From assembly GCF_005222705.1 (NCBI RefSeq), contig NZ_STGF01000007.1:62001-126000 (forward strand): 64,000 nt of DNA, written 5' to 3'. The notes beneath the pieces were generated by a model. It was not told where the DNA came from. It saw nothing but the letters and a program-made list of their open reading frames with translations, and did no database searches. Both the position numbers and the translations under genes were made by a program. Shown one piece after another: positions 52,063 through 60,911 of the stretch (position 1 is its first letter; each line of letters begins with the position of its first letter). The DNA comes from Paenibacillus sp. SY21-1 (GTDB lineage Bacteria; Bacillota; Bacilli; Paenibacillales; Paenibacillaceae).

Positions 52063-52303
52063 TGTTCATACCTTCTTTCAAAAAGTATATATGTTTAATT
52101 ATAGAACACGTATTCGGTTTTCGTCACTCGAAACTTTAATAATACTCGCGAAATGGAACACTTCGTTTTGGTTTGCCTCTTCTGGGTAGCTAAGAAACAG
52201 CGTCTGCTCTAGGAATCAAAATCAGTTCATTACATAAGTATAGAGGAAATTGATAGTCTTTAAAGTGTAGTTATATGACCTCGTTGCTTATATCAGCTAA
52301 ATA

Positions 52304-52990
52304 TTAGAATTTCACTTCATTTATAAAACGTTCAAGCCATTTTCGTGGCTCACCATACTTCCTTGGCAATGGGTGCAAAAACTTATATGGTTTATCTCCA
52401 GGCAAACCTTTTATGTGGTCAGGTAACTTCGACATCGCCAGTATAGCGAGTTCACGGAGACCATCACTCGTCCCCCATGCAGTAATTATAGGTTTATTGA
52501 GTATGCCTTGACATATGTTAATACGTTCTAATTCTCTAACACTTGAAAAAATGCTGAGATGGTCATCGTTTAATTGCGCATACAACTCAATCATATTGTT
52601 ACTGTTTGTAGTACGAATATCAGAAAGATTAATTACTCTGACATGATTCCAATTATAGGCGTTCATCAATCTCATGATCTGATACTGAGTTCGGTCTGGT
52701 TTCGCTTTAGTGAGTATCGTATTTTGAATATGTCTTGCAAGGTCCGTATCAGTGGAAAGATATAGTGGTCCATCCATATGACCTTCTGAAATTTCCAGTG
52801 ATTCCGATCGACCTGGGTTTTCCATTACTATAAAAGCATCTGGCTCTAATGATTGTAGTTGCTCATATTCTCGAGCCAATATTTCCAGCACACTTCGACA
52901 AGGAATAATGTTCTGATTTTTGTAATTTACCCGATAAAAGCGACCTTTTACTATATAACGTCGTTTAATTGTTGAAGCAGGAATGAACAT
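52304..52990 (-). CDS. DUF1643-family protein (228 aa)
   Basis: The product starts MFIPASTIKRRYIVKGRF and belongs to DUF1643, recognised from MENPGRSE near residues 63-70 (the family P-S-x-A/x-D-like start of the fold), TQYQIMRLMNAYNWNHVRVINL near 110-131, and TAWGTSDGL near 175. The function is unknown; members recur in mobile elements and are sometimes called phage-like. GGAAGGGGAGCTGAG precedes the ATG at 52,990. It stands alone in its operon. The 240-base gap toward the SEFIR gene contains no supported feature. Confidence 0.75.
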   Translation of the reverse strand: MFIPASTIKRRYIVKGRFYRVNYKNQNIIPCRSVLEILAREYEQLQSLEPDAFIVMENPGRSESLEISEGHMDGPLYLSTDTDLARHIQNTILTKAKPDRTQYQIMRLMNAYNWNHVRVINLSDIRTTNSNNMIELYAQLNDDHLSIFSSVRELERINICQGILNKPIITAWGTSDGLRELAILAMSKLPDHIKGLPGDKPYKFLHPLPRKYGEPRKWLERFINEVKF

Positions 52991-53011
52991 CTCAGCTCCC
53001 CTTCCTAGCAA

Positions 53012-53420
53012 ATCGCTTTCAATTAATTATTAATGATGATTTGGATTATCAAGCCCTGTACGAGGCTTCAAATTCGCACTTTTTATGAAGACTGCGCTTG
53101 AACCATCTACAGCTAGTAACCTATAAAGGATATGAATTCAAACTATAACAAAAACTCATACATCAATTTGCGTTCGATATTCTCCTCTATTCCCAACAAA
53201 CAAAATAATATCCTTAGAAGACGGCACTACTAAGTGATATACTATGAAGTCTTCGTCAGGAATGGCATTTTACTGCCCAAAGTTGCTCCACAATGACAAT
53301 TACAACGGGATAAGATGCAGATGTAAACAACATGACTGCATTAGGATAGAAACAACAAACGATATATGCACATATCAGTTCCCGAAAGCATAATTGCTAA
53401 AAGTGCTATTCAACAAATAA
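53012..53420. other. Gene-free AT-rich gap
   Basis: No supported reading frame, tRNA or repeat is visible over about 400 bases between the DUF1643 and metallopeptidase genes. Several short AT-rich segments could be promoters for the DUF1643 gene. Confidence 0.5.
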
Positions 53421-53422
53421 AA

Positions 53423-53484
53423 GTGTCGGAAAGTCCACTGGACATTCTCGACACTCTGCCAACTTTCTTTGAAAGTTGTTTTCC
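53423..53484 (-). terminator. Two hairpins after the metallopeptidase gene
   Basis: AACTTTC/GAAAGTT forms a small hairpin near 53,460-53,476, and AGTGTCG/CGACACT an outer stem at 53,423-53,456 with an inner TCCA/TGGA stem, followed by TTTTATT on the minus strand. The second is a good terminator for the gene at 53,501. Confidence 0.75.
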
Positions 53485-53500
53485 ACAATTAGATAACTTT

Positions 53501-54103
53501 TTATCGGTTTCTTAACCATTCAACAATTTCATGTTCAATTGTTGAAGCATTATCGTTATCGATATTTTCGGATATAATTTGCCCTAGTACCAGTGGCTCG
53601 ATTCCGGTAAAGCCAATGACCAATTCCTGAGAACGCAGCGAAGCTTCAATTTCAAGTCCTCTTTGTTTATAATCTATTTGATTTTCCAGATCCATGACTT
53701 CTTGAGTTAATCTCCCTTCTTCATGTTGTTTAATGTGTACATATTCATGAGCAATTGCATTATAAATAAGTAGCATTGCTATGACTTGAATTACTTCTGG
53801 TAGCCTAATACGGTGTACAAATTTGCGATTAACTTCATCAGTTATAGCTTCAAGGTATAGATTAAAACTTAATACATCTTTATATTTTTCCGAAAAGGAT
53901 AGACTTGCAAATGTTTGCACTTCTGTAAATCCATCTGTATCTAATTTATACTCACCAAATTTTATAGGGTACCTTTCAATAGAATTGGAAATACACAATG
54001 AACCCTCTAAATAAGCTAAAAAAGAGCAACAATGTTCATTCGCAACAATACCTTTGAGCTCTTCTGCATTCACTTGATTACCCAGAATCAAAATTTCCAC
54101 CAT
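53501..54103 (-). CDS. HEXXH-containing probable metallopeptidase (200 aa)
   Basis: The motif HEYVHIKQHEEG near residues 118-129 is HExxH with a downstream Glu, diagnostic of zinc metallopeptidases of the gluzincin or phage-peptidase type. An N-terminal region of about 100 residues of unknown fold precedes it, and the C-terminal part is helical. There is no signal peptide, so it is intracellular. Two candidate starts (ATG at 54,103 and GTG just after) lie close to AAAGG. It may act on a partner repressor or be an effector; no obvious partner gene is adjacent. Confidence 0.65.
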   Translation of the reverse strand: MVEILILGNQVNAEELKGIVANEHCCSFLAYLEGSLCISNSIERYPIKFGEYKLDTDGFTEVQTFASLSFSEKYKDVLSFNLYLEAITDEVNRKFVHRIRLPEVIQVIAMLLIYNAIAHEYVHIKQHEEGRLTQEVMDLENQIDYKQRGLEIEASLRSQELVIGFTGIEPLVLGQIISENIDNDNASTIEHEIVEWLRNR

Positions 54104-54305
54104 CCTTTGCTCTTTTTAACAATTATATCAATTCGTTTGTCCAATTCAATATATGTATTTTAAAATTGTATCTAAACGGATAGATGACTTTCGCTAGAAA
54201 TAGCGACTACCATCAAATAATGGATAAAGCATGAATTAAGATCAACTTTTGAATACGTTCAATTAAGAAATACTTGATAAAATTAATAAAAAGGAGTTGG
54301 TATAT

Positions 54306-55064
54306 TTGAACGAGCCGGATGTACTATATCTGCCACATGAAAGTAAAGGAAGTACAAGAGTATTTAAACTAATTGGACCTAAAGACAGTATTAAGTTAAA
54401 GATCGCACGTCAAGGAAACGCAGTGCAATATCGTGGAGACGGAGTTTATGAGTTGAATGGCAAGGGAATTAAGTGGAAACGTGACAAGAAATATGTGTTG
54501 AAAGATTATTTGTGGGATCGCATAGGAGCTACTTTCTCGTTAACACGTGGTAAATGGTTTGAGAAACTTTTGAATGATATAGAAATTAAAGTGCCCGATC
54601 GAATAACTTATGACGAAACGGATGGGGAGCTATCACTTGAAATCGAAGGCGAACTGGATGTGTACACGGTCGTCAAAAGACGGAAGGAGCAAGCTAAATT
54701 ACGATCGGAATTATTTAAAAGCGCCACCACAAAATCATGCAGTATATGCGGTCACGAAATGCCTGTTGATTTTTTAATCACTTCCCACATAAAAATGCGT
54801 TCCAAAGCAACAAGAGATGAAAGATTAGATAAGAATATCGTACTACCAATGTGCAACTTTGGATGTGATGCTTTATTTGAAAAAGGAATAATTGGAGTGA
54901 TTGGTGGTCAAATCGTGCGTATCAAGAGAGATCCAATAACACCACATTTCGATTTAATAGTTAAAAATCTTATTGGGCGCCCACATAATGAAAATCCGCT
55001 CACTCATAAATATTTTGATTGGCATTTTGACTTTCACAATCAAAAATATAATGCGAACGCTTGA
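54306..55064 (+). CDS. HNH-type nuclease with N-terminal DNA-binding-like domain (252 aa)
   Basis: The C-terminal half carries an HNH-like core: CSICGHEMP, LITSHIKMRSKATRDERLD and NIVLPMCNFGCDALFEKG, which together match the C-x-x-C, S/A-H-I-x, N-x-L-P-L-C pattern of HNH endonucleases. The N-terminal 110 residues are beta-rich and unknown, and could recognise a modified base or a sequence. A TTG at 54,306 lies 9 bases after AAGGAG and is the likely start; an in-frame TTG 9 bases earlier is too close. It is a stand-alone nuclease on the plus strand, opposite to most neighbours, and a defence or homing role is inferred. Confidence 0.75.
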   Translation: MNEPDVLYLPHESKGSTRVFKLIGPKDSIKLKIARQGNAVQYRGDGVYELNGKGIKWKRDKKYVLKDYLWDRIGATFSLTRGKWFEKLLNDIEIKVPDRITYDETDGELSLEIEGELDVYTVVKRRKEQAKLRSELFKSATTKSCSICGHEMPVDFLITSHIKMRSKATRDERLDKNIVLPMCNFGCDALFEKGIIGVIGGQIVRIKRDPITPHFDLIVKNLIGRPHNENPLTHKYFDWHFDFHNQKYNANA

Positions 55065-55142
55065 TAAACCAAAAGATTAATTGAAGCATCACATTAGAAC
55101 GAATCTCGCATATGGTACCGTCAAAGGACTTATTTCACAAAT

Positions 55143-55168
55143 AAAAAAACGACGATTTCGCCGTTTTT
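55143..55168 (+). terminator. Terminator after the HNH gene
   Basis: AAAAAACGACG and CGCCGTTTTTC form a hairpin with a T-tract about 80 bases after the HNH stop. Some transcripts may extend past it. Confidence 0.65.
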
Positions 55169-55218
55169 CAAACTGAATCCTTCCGAACTCTGCGGACCGT
55201 ATTGCGATTTAATCCAAA

Positions 55219-55252
55219 AAGTGATATCTCCGTTGTATCACTTTTAAGGTCA
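55219..55252 (-). terminator. Terminator after the gene at 55,305
   Basis: AAAAGTGATA and TATCACTTTTT form a 10-bp stem with a 9-base loop; read on the minus strand it ends in TTTTTGG. It lies about 55 bases downstream of the stop of the 135-aa gene. Confidence 0.7.
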
Positions 55253-55304
55253 TTATGGAATAAACAATTTTTATATTCAATGTACTACATCAAAGCCACT
55301 ACGA

Positions 55305-55712
55305 TCATTTTTCAACTTCTCTACATGCTACATTAGGAATACCAAACTTACTTTCCAGCCATGGTTGAATTGCTGATAATCGTTTAAAAGCCTTCTCTGC
55401 TTGATTGTCGACAAGTACAAAAAATTCTACGTTAAACAAATTGATTTTAATATCCAGCTTCACCTGCTGAACTACGATACGAACATGAAAGCGGTGAACT
55501 CGCTCATAACTCCCATCTATTGAAAGAATCCACTTCTCAAAAATCAAAAGATCGCTTTCAAGCGTAATGCGTGATGCCCGTTTAGGCTTGAATACCATCA
55601 AATTTTCGAGGAACGAAGGTAGGAGTTCATCCAATGACTCTTTCCCATTAAATCGCCGCTTTACAAGTTTCATTAGGTCATTTGATGCTTGTTCTTTTGT
55701 CTTTGGCTTCAC
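55305..55712 (-). CDS. Hypothetical protein (135 aa)
   Basis: The GTG start at 55,712 follows AGGAGGAAAGT and gives MKPKTKEQASNDLMKLVKRR. The product is soluble and basic-hydrophobic with a helical N terminus and a beta-rich middle (LDIKINLFNVEFFVLVDNQ). I cannot name a family. A perfect palindromic terminator lies just upstream, so it has its own promoter or depends on read-through of the 55,915 gene. Confidence 0.55.
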   Translation of the reverse strand: MKPKTKEQASNDLMKLVKRRFNGKESLDELLPSFLENLMVFKPKRASRITLESDLLIFEKWILSIDGSYERVHRFHVRIVVQQVKLDIKINLFNVEFFVLVDNQAEKAFKRLSAIQPWLESKFGIPNVACREVEK

Positions 55713-55730
55713 ACACTTTCCTCCTGATAT

Positions 55731-55772
55731 AAAAAATGGGAATACTGATCATGATCAGTATTCCCATTTTTT
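55731..55772. terminator. Perfect palindromic terminator
   Basis: AAAAAATGGGAATACTGATCA and its exact complement directly follow each other (21-bp arms, no spacer). T-runs on both sides make it a bidirectional terminator. Confidence 0.85.
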
Positions 55773-55914
55773 CGAGCTATTATTCAACCTTTTTTATTTT
55801 TGGACTATGTTAAATTCTAATGTTGATTTATGACCATAAGAAATCCGCCTTTGTGAAAAGGCGGTTAATTGAGCTATCGTTCTCCGATAGTTTAATAAAC
55901 AACAATATTCATAT

Positions 55915-56310
55915 CTAAACTGGATTACCTTCAAAATCAACAATTATTAGTTCGTCTTTTTGAAGCAAACACCAATCAATTATCGTTTTAATGAGACTTG
56001 GAGTAATAATGAAATCATCCCATATTGGTGTTTTTACCCTAGTCCAACCTTGGCGATAAGAACTTTCTAATCCTCCAAATTCAAGTCCCTTAATCACAAT
56101 ATGTGGTGTCTGTGTAAATTTTGATTGCCCCACCTCATATGCAATATTAAATCCTTTATCATCTGAAGAAATATTTAGAATAAAAAGCTCCTCAATTTGG
56201 TTGGCGTTTGGTCGCATACACCAAAAATACGATGAATCTTGTTGGACATACCAAAAGTATGTCCTTCCGCTATACACCAACTTCCTTTTACCTTTTGAAC
56301 TAACCCCCAT
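55915..56310 (-). CDS. Hypothetical protein (131 aa), immunity-protein-like
   Basis: The product begins MGVSSKGKRKLVYSGRTYFWYV and is aromatic-rich with tryptophans and a beta-sheet pattern (YFWYVQQDSSYFWCM and DELIIVDFEGNP). Proteins of this size and composition are common among contact-dependent-inhibition immunity families in Bacillota, but I see no specific motif and no toxin partner adjacent. The ATG follows GAGGGGAG. Its stop lies about 50 bases before a small hairpin (CCGCCTTT/AAAGGCGG at 55,845). Confidence 0.5.
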   Translation of the reverse strand: MGVSSKGKRKLVYSGRTYFWYVQQDSSYFWCMRPNANQIEELFILNISSDDKGFNIAYEVGQSKFTQTPHIVIKGLEFGGLESSYRQGWTRVKTPIWDDFIITPSLIKTIIDWCLLQKDELIIVDFEGNPV

Positions 56311-56589
56311 AGCTTGCTCCCCTCGCTATACAATGGCTGTAATTAATAATTCAATAATTCAAGACAGCAACCAAACTATCCTGCCCGTTAGCCTAACAAG
56401 AATAAGCAGACAGCCGAAGCTTTTTATTCTTGTCGTTCAAAGCAAACAGGCACTTGATTGGTTCATCATAAGGTTCCGCTTTAAGCAAAGCTGATGTCTG
56501 AAGCGCATCGAAAAACTAAAAACAGTCCTAAGAAAAACTTGAATAACCGCTTCTCAAAGCCCTAAGCGATCGTTGTGACGATAACATTA

Positions 56590-56641
56590 GCGTTAATAAA
56601 GAAGCGTGCATCAGACTCAATGCACGCTTCTTTATTAACGC
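56590..56641 (-). terminator. Terminator overlapping the SLH-protein stop codon
   Basis: Two 22-base arms (GCGTTAATAAAGAAGCGTGCA... and its exact complement) are separated by 8 bases. The stop codon of the SLH gene lies inside the first arm. The region from 56,311 to 56,589 between it and the 131-aa gene contains no supported feature. Confidence 0.9.
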
Positions 56642-58401
56642 TGGACCATTCGAACAATAATGGCAGCCGCCTGTGCTCTAGTCGCCGTCTTTGACCCAGA
56701 AAAAGACCCATCAGGCATGCCAGAGAAAATCCCGGCTTGGACGGAAGCTCCAACCCACCCTTTGTTCGAAATTCCATTTGTATCGCTAAACTCGTCCACA
56801 GCCGCAGCATTTTCCCATAGATTAAGGGCTTTTGCAACCATTACCGCCATCTCTTCGCGAGTAATGGCTTGACCTGGAGAAAAGGTGCTGCCGTATTCTT
56901 TAGTGCTGATGATACCAGCTTGCGTGGCAGCGTTGATGTGAGGAGCCGACCATCGATTATCTGCTACATCACTGAATTCGGAGGTTTTAACAGGTGTGCC
57001 TATCCCTAACGCTTTTACAAACATCGTGACGAATTGTTCGCGAGTGACGGCGCCCTCCGGATTAAACGTGCCGTCATCGTTGCCCGTTACAATTTGTTTA
57101 TCGATTAATTTCATGATGTCTTCTCTCGCCCAATGTTGCTGAATATCCGAGAATTTTAATTTGTACTTAGCTATTCTTATCGTCGGATCGTAAAAGCCTG
57201 ATTTAAATAAAAAGAGCGTTCCATCCGGTGCTACCCTGGATAGATTAAAGGTGTTTAAATAGTTTTCCACTAAAAAATATCGTAGTAACTTGCCGTGCAG
57301 ATTCAATTCAACACCTTCAAAATAAATCGTGTTAAAATCACTTACAGTGATGTGAGCATCTTGTGCGATATCTTTATTATAATTATAATACTCACGTTGA
57401 AACGACCACATTTTATTACCTTTTTTATCGTAAGCCGTTAATAGTGGGTACCATTTATCATTTTTATGAACTGACGTCTTTATATAGATTGTTCCATCTC
57501 TTCCCCACTCTACATCTTCGATCCAACCGATTTTTTTTGACCAAAGCAGCTTTCCTTTCGGATCTAAGACGGTCATTGTACTTAAATAATCATTAGTATC
57601 GACTGTGATAAAGCTGACAGAACCATCATTTGCAAACATTTGTTTCCATTCCATCAAGGTGCCAAATTCCGATGACTTACCGATCAGATATTCATATTTC
57701 ATTTTACCGTTTTTATCAAGCGCAATTATTTTCCCGTTCAAGTTTGCAGAAGCACCATTAAACAAAAGTGCAGAATCCCCGTTAGTCCCACCGATGACAG
57801 CGCTTAATCCTAGCTTGGATTTTGTATACGTGTATTTCCAAAGCATCTTCCCCGCATGAGAATACTTATAAACATTATTGATTTGCTGGGAACCAAAATC
57901 GTAATGATAAGGGTATCCATCCTGCCCGATGGTGGGAATTCTTATCAAAGATGGATTGGCTGGAATCTTAGCTTCCCAAATGGGCTTACCGTTGCTACCG
58001 ATAGAGAAAAAGGTATAGATGCCATTGGAGTTCGACCTTCCAATGTATTCGTGACTGGAGCCAGCATATTGACCATACGAATTATCATAAAAAGTCTTTA
58101 CAAACATTTTCTTTCCAGTTTTAGGGTTCAACCCGTAAACCGATATTTCTGGATCTCCGCCACCTGGACCCCCACCTGTTCGCGATGAAAAATAGTCCAC
58201 ACCATTAAATTTACTGTAAGAAGCTTCGAGATCCACAAACGCACCATTTGCCGGCATCGTAATATCATACACCTTTTTCAATGCATCATCGATCACTGCT
58301 TCAGCTAAAATCGGCTTAACCTCTGCGCCAAAAAGTGAAGCAAAAAAAAACAACCATATTACTGTGAATCGTTTCTTTTTCAACAACCTAATCACCATCA
58401 A
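56635..58401 (-). CDS. S-layer-homology (SLH) surface protein with beta-propeller-like repeats (588 aa)
   Basis: An N-terminal signal peptide (basic KKKRF then FTVIWLFFFASLFGAEVKPILAEA) is followed by a central repetitive beta region (about 40-390) with PQQ- or WD-like turns such as GKKMFVKTFYDNSYGQ and GKIIALDKNGKMKYEY, then three SLH domains near 410-590 (FSDIQQHWAREDIMKL, FSDVADNRWSAPHINAA, FSDTNGISNKGWVGAS). SLH domains attach proteins to pyruvylated cell-wall polymer. The central domain suggests an extracellular binding or scaffold protein. An operator-like box identical to one upstream of the adjacent XRE gene lies in its 5' region, so it is probably a target of that regulator. Confidence 0.9.
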   Translation of the reverse strand: MMVIRLLKKKRFTVIWLFFFASLFGAEVKPILAEAVIDDALKKVYDITMPANGAFVDLEASYSKFNGVDYFSSRTGGGPGGGDPEISVYGLNPKTGKKMFVKTFYDNSYGQYAGSSHEYIGRSNSNGIYTFFSIGSNGKPIWEAKIPANPSLIRIPTIGQDGYPYHYDFGSQQINNVYKYSHAGKMLWKYTYTKSKLGLSAVIGGTNGDSALLFNGASANLNGKIIALDKNGKMKYEYLIGKSSEFGTLMEWKQMFANDGSVSFITVDTNDYLSTMTVLDPKGKLLWSKKIGWIEDVEWGRDGTIYIKTSVHKNDKWYPLLTAYDKKGNKMWSFQREYYNYNKDIAQDAHITVSDFNTIYFEGVELNLHGKLLRYFLVENYLNTFNLSRVAPDGTLFLFKSGFYDPTIRIAKYKLKFSDIQQHWAREDIMKLIDKQIVTGNDDGTFNPEGAVTREQFVTMFVKALGIGTPVKTSEFSDVADNRWSAPHINAATQAGIISTKEYGSTFSPGQAITREEMAVMVAKALNLWENAAAVDEFSDTNGISNKGWVGASVQAGIFSGMPDGSFSGSKTATRAQAAAIIVRMVQR

Positions 58402-58474
58402 CTTTCAGATATGTATAGAATGCAACTCCTTCTTCCTATATTTACAATAACGCTGATCCTTAATATTATCTGTA

Positions 58475-58489
58475 GACTTTAAGTCACAT
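58475..58489. promoter_or_regulatory. Operator-like box upstream of the SLH gene (copy 1)
   Basis: GACTTTAAGTCACAT contains a near-palindrome (GACTT-T-AAGTC). Its exact reverse complement occurs at 59,230 in front of the XRE gene. This copy lies about 75 bases upstream of the SLH gene start and just inside the end of the XRE gene region. Confidence 0.75.
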
Positions 58490-59203
58490 CGAATATGTAA
58501 TAAGTTCATTTCCCCTTATATCCAAAAGTGAATACGCCCTGTCAACCATATCCCTATCTTTTTCAAAAATATGAGTCGCTTTATCATGGATCCCGCTATC
58601 TTTCGTTACATGATTTAATTGTTGAACCATAAATTCCGAGTTACATAATGCAACAACCCTGTTGCTGTATGAAGTTAACTTTTGCTGAAAGATTACCGCC
58701 GCCTCTGCTACTTCAGGAGAGTATACGACAGCTTCACCGTCTGCCGTCTTCATGTCTCGATGATCAACTAAAATATTTAACTCATCTTTGCCGTAAGCTG
58801 AACAAATGCCCAATACGACCGACGACAAATAATCAACATCTTTTTTTCCAGAAAATAAGCCATTAACCTGAAAGGCTAACACTCGGTTTTCATGATCAAG
58901 CTTATAATTGAATCGTTCTTTAAAAGGCGCTGTAAAGTCATTGGATTGATAAGCAATATTTGTAGAAAATCTCTCGTCTGAGAACAAATATTTCATTGTA
59001 ACATGAAGTGCTGCTGCAATCTTTTCAATATTTACTATACTGACATTGCGTTCTCCACGTTCAATTCCACTTATATAGGTTCGATCGAGCCCGGCACGAA
59101 GTGACAATAGTTCTTGCGACATCCCACTTCGAGCACGCAATTCCCTTACTCTTTGTCCAAATTCCATACGAATATCCAATACTGTTTCCTCCAAGTTTTC
59201 CAT
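58484..59203 (-). CDS. XRE-family regulator with C-terminal STAS/SpoIIAA-like domain (239 aa)
   Basis: The N-terminal HTH_3 domain spans about residues 15-70 (QRVRELRARSGMSQELLSLRA, then RTYISGIERGERNVSI). The C-terminal 140 residues, with ENRVLAFQVNGLFSGKKDV near 105 and ILVDHRDMKTADGE near 143, resemble the SpoIIAA-like (STAS) fold. This combination is a sensor-type transcription factor. The ATG follows GGAATT-poor sequence, so the start is supported mainly by the HTH domain. Operator-like boxes flank the gene in inverted orientation, one before its own start and one before the SLH gene, suggesting autoregulation and control of the SLH and possibly the stalk-protein gene. Confidence 0.8.
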   Translation of the reverse strand: MENLEETVLDIRMEFGQRVRELRARSGMSQELLSLRAGLDRTYISGIERGERNVSIVNIEKIAAALHVTMKYLFSDERFSTNIAYQSNDFTAPFKERFNYKLDHENRVLAFQVNGLFSGKKDVDYLSSVVLGICSAYGKDELNILVDHRDMKTADGEAVVYSPEVAEAAVIFQQKLTSYSNRVVALCNSEFMVQQLNHVTKDSGIHDKATHIFEKDRDMVDRAYSLLDIRGNELITYSM

Positions 59204-59229
59204 GATTCATATTTTCGAGAATATTACCA

Positions 59230-59258
59230 ATGTGACTTAAAGTCAACAGACAGTATAA
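59230..59258 (-). promoter_or_regulatory. Promoter of the XRE gene with operator-like box (copy 2)
   Basis: On the minus strand TTGACT is followed after 17 bases by TATTCT, a plausible sigma-A promoter. ATGTGACTTAAAGTC, the exact reverse complement of the box at 58,475, overlaps the -35 box, so a bound regulator would repress the gene. The box also lies in the gap with the divergent gene at 59,335. Confidence 0.7.
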
Positions 59259-59334
59259 AAGAACTAGAATATTCTTAGCGCATAGGACTAATCGCACTAA
59301 ATAATCTACAAATCAAAAAACGGAGTGGTAAACT

Positions 59335-60048
59335 GTGTCAAAATCAAAAATGTTCAAACACATGACAGTAGGAGCAATTCTAGGTGGTGTATTATTTTCT
59401 GGGGTATCTTATGCGGCAACTTCAATGAACATCACAGTAAGTGTTCTGCCACTCAAGTATTATTTTGACGGAGTGGAAAAGAAAGCACCCGCCGATCAGC
59501 AAGGATTTATCTACAAAGGGACGACATACGTCCCGCTTCGTTTCGTATCCGATGCACTTGGAAAGAAAGTCGGATATGACGGCAAGACAACCAGTATCTA
59601 TGTTGGGAAGCAGAAAGAAGGAACGGTTACGTATTTGAAAGATGCACCGTTATTGTCCGCTGAAGACAACAATAGCAGAGTTCAATGGAACACCTACCTA
59701 ACGAACCGTGACGAAATCTTCGAGCAATTCTGGGTTGCTGGCAGGATCAACGGCGCTGGACGTGCGGAATGGGGATCATACTCCTATCAATACATCTTAG
59801 ATGGCAATTATAAGACGCTATCAGGGCTTCTAGCTCCACATGAACTATGGAAAGAACAGCCACCACAGGACAATATCGGCACTCTAAAAATATACGCTGA
59901 CGACGTTATCGTTTACGACAGCGGGGCGATAAGCTCCACACTTTTAGATTCGATTAAAGTTGAAGCGGACATCAAAGGGGTTTTAGTGCTGCGTATCGAA
60001 ATGTCAGGACAGTACACGGCGTTTTTAGACCCTAAATTGATTAGCTAG
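59335..60048 (+). CDS. Copper-amine-oxidase-N-like stalk-domain protein (237 aa)
   Basis: The GTG start at 59,335 (MSKSKMFKHMTVGAIL) lies 9 bases after GGAG. A signal peptide (about residues 6-28, GAILGGVLFSGVSYAA) is followed by a copper-amine-oxidase N-terminal-type 'stalk' domain near 32-92 with YVPLRFVSDALGKKVGYDG and TTSIYVG, a common Paenibacillus cell-surface module. The C-terminal 130 residues are beta-rich with several aromatic residues (WGSYSYQYILDGNYK) and resemble a carbohydrate or ligand-binding fold. It is secreted, divergent from the XRE gene, and near its operator box. Confidence 0.8.
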   Translation: MSKSKMFKHMTVGAILGGVLFSGVSYAATSMNITVSVLPLKYYFDGVEKKAPADQQGFIYKGTTYVPLRFVSDALGKKVGYDGKTTSIYVGKQKEGTVTYLKDAPLLSAEDNNSRVQWNTYLTNRDEIFEQFWVAGRINGAGRAEWGSYSYQYILDGNYKTLSGLLAPHELWKEQPPQDNIGTLKIYADDVIVYDSGAISSTLLDSIKVEADIKGVLVLRIEMSGQYTAFLDPKLIS

Positions 60049-60091
60049 AAATACAGTGATCTGTGTCATAACATATTTCAAGTAGAAAGTA

Positions 60092-60556
60092 GTGGATCTC
60101 CCAATGACAAGAGCCGCATTTCTGTTGAGATTTTTTCCAAGTATCACTTTAATATTTTATTTACTGCTTTGGTTTTACTTCAGTTACACAAGCCCACATG
60201 GCGTACCTATCTTTTGGAGTGGACTCGTGATCTTGGTAGCAGCCATCTACGCTAGGCGGGCGCTGACTAAAGCAGATTTCTACTTCACACGCGTGCTGTG
60301 TATTATTTCAACCATAGCCACACCGTTCCTGGTTTACATCACCATGAATGCTGAGGGGTTCAGTTACACCAATTCAACGATTATTAACTCCACGATTTTC
60401 ATTACTTTAGTTGTCGCCTTTATTTGTTACCCAGGAATCGTTGCAAATGCAAGCTTCCTTTACGCCGCGACAGGAGAAGTCGTGGCGACGCGCAAACAGA
60501 AACAAGAAATTAAACGCCAGCAGGAAATCGTTAAAAATGCATTTACGCCTAAATAA
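60092..60556 (+). CDS. Small multi-pass membrane protein (about 150 aa)
   Basis: The product has four hydrophobic segments (about residues 8-27, 33-53, 66-86 and 97-122) and a basic, helical C terminus (ATRKQKQEIKRQQEIVKN). A GTG at 60,092 or the ATG at 60,104 (MTRAAFLLRFF) could be the start; the latter is a better fit to the first membrane helix. It follows the stalk-protein gene by about 45 bases in the same direction and may be cotranscribed. I do not recognise a family. Confidence 0.6.
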   Translation: MDLPMTRAAFLLRFFPSITLIFYLLLWFYFSYTSPHGVPIFWSGLVILVAAIYARRALTKADFYFTRVLCIISTIATPFLVYITMNAEGFSYTNSTIINSTIFITLVVAFICYPGIVANASFLYAATGEVVATRKQKQEIKRQQEIVKNAFTPK

Positions 60557-60838
60557 GTAGATCCGTCAACGAGTATTTAATTATCTTTTAGTTAAGTTCT
60601 TACGTCCTCAGGACAACCAATAGGCGATTTCAAGGGACTTTGTGTAAATGGGAGTATTCGTGATACGCCAAGCATCCCATCCCCTTTTCCTGTTCTCGTA
60701 TTTTTCTACGATATCATTGTTGTTGATCCTAGATTCTTATTCGCTCAGGTTGTTTTAAGCATAAGGATCAGCTTCAAGCAACGTCATTTACAACAAACCA
60801 CACCTATGTTATTCTATTTTTAACTTATATCGAAGCGG
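60557..60838. other. Gene-free gap before a long hairpin
   Basis: No reading frame is supported over 280 bases. TTCTTACGTCCTCAGGACA contains GTCC/GGAC-type small inverted repeats only. The gap could hold a small RNA ending in the 60,839 terminator. Confidence 0.4.
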
Positions 60839-60886
60839 AAGCACCGCAAACACTGAGGTCAACCACCTCTTGTTTGCGGTGCTTTT
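60839..60886 (+). terminator. Long terminator hairpin just before the gene at 60,912
   Basis: AAGCACCGCAAACA and TGTTTGCGGTGCTT form a 14-bp stem enclosing an inner GAGGT/ACCTC stem, followed by TTT. It ends 26 bases before the start of the next gene, so it is either the end of an upstream RNA or a leader attenuator. Confidence 0.8.
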
Positions 60887-60911
60887 TGCTATTAAATTGG
60901 AGGTACTTACC

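Noticed and set aside
55171..55260. Remnant of a transposase or HTH gene (CGAACTCTGCGGACCG region)
   Set aside because: Short translations show no family motif and stops in every frame; only a terminator is supported.
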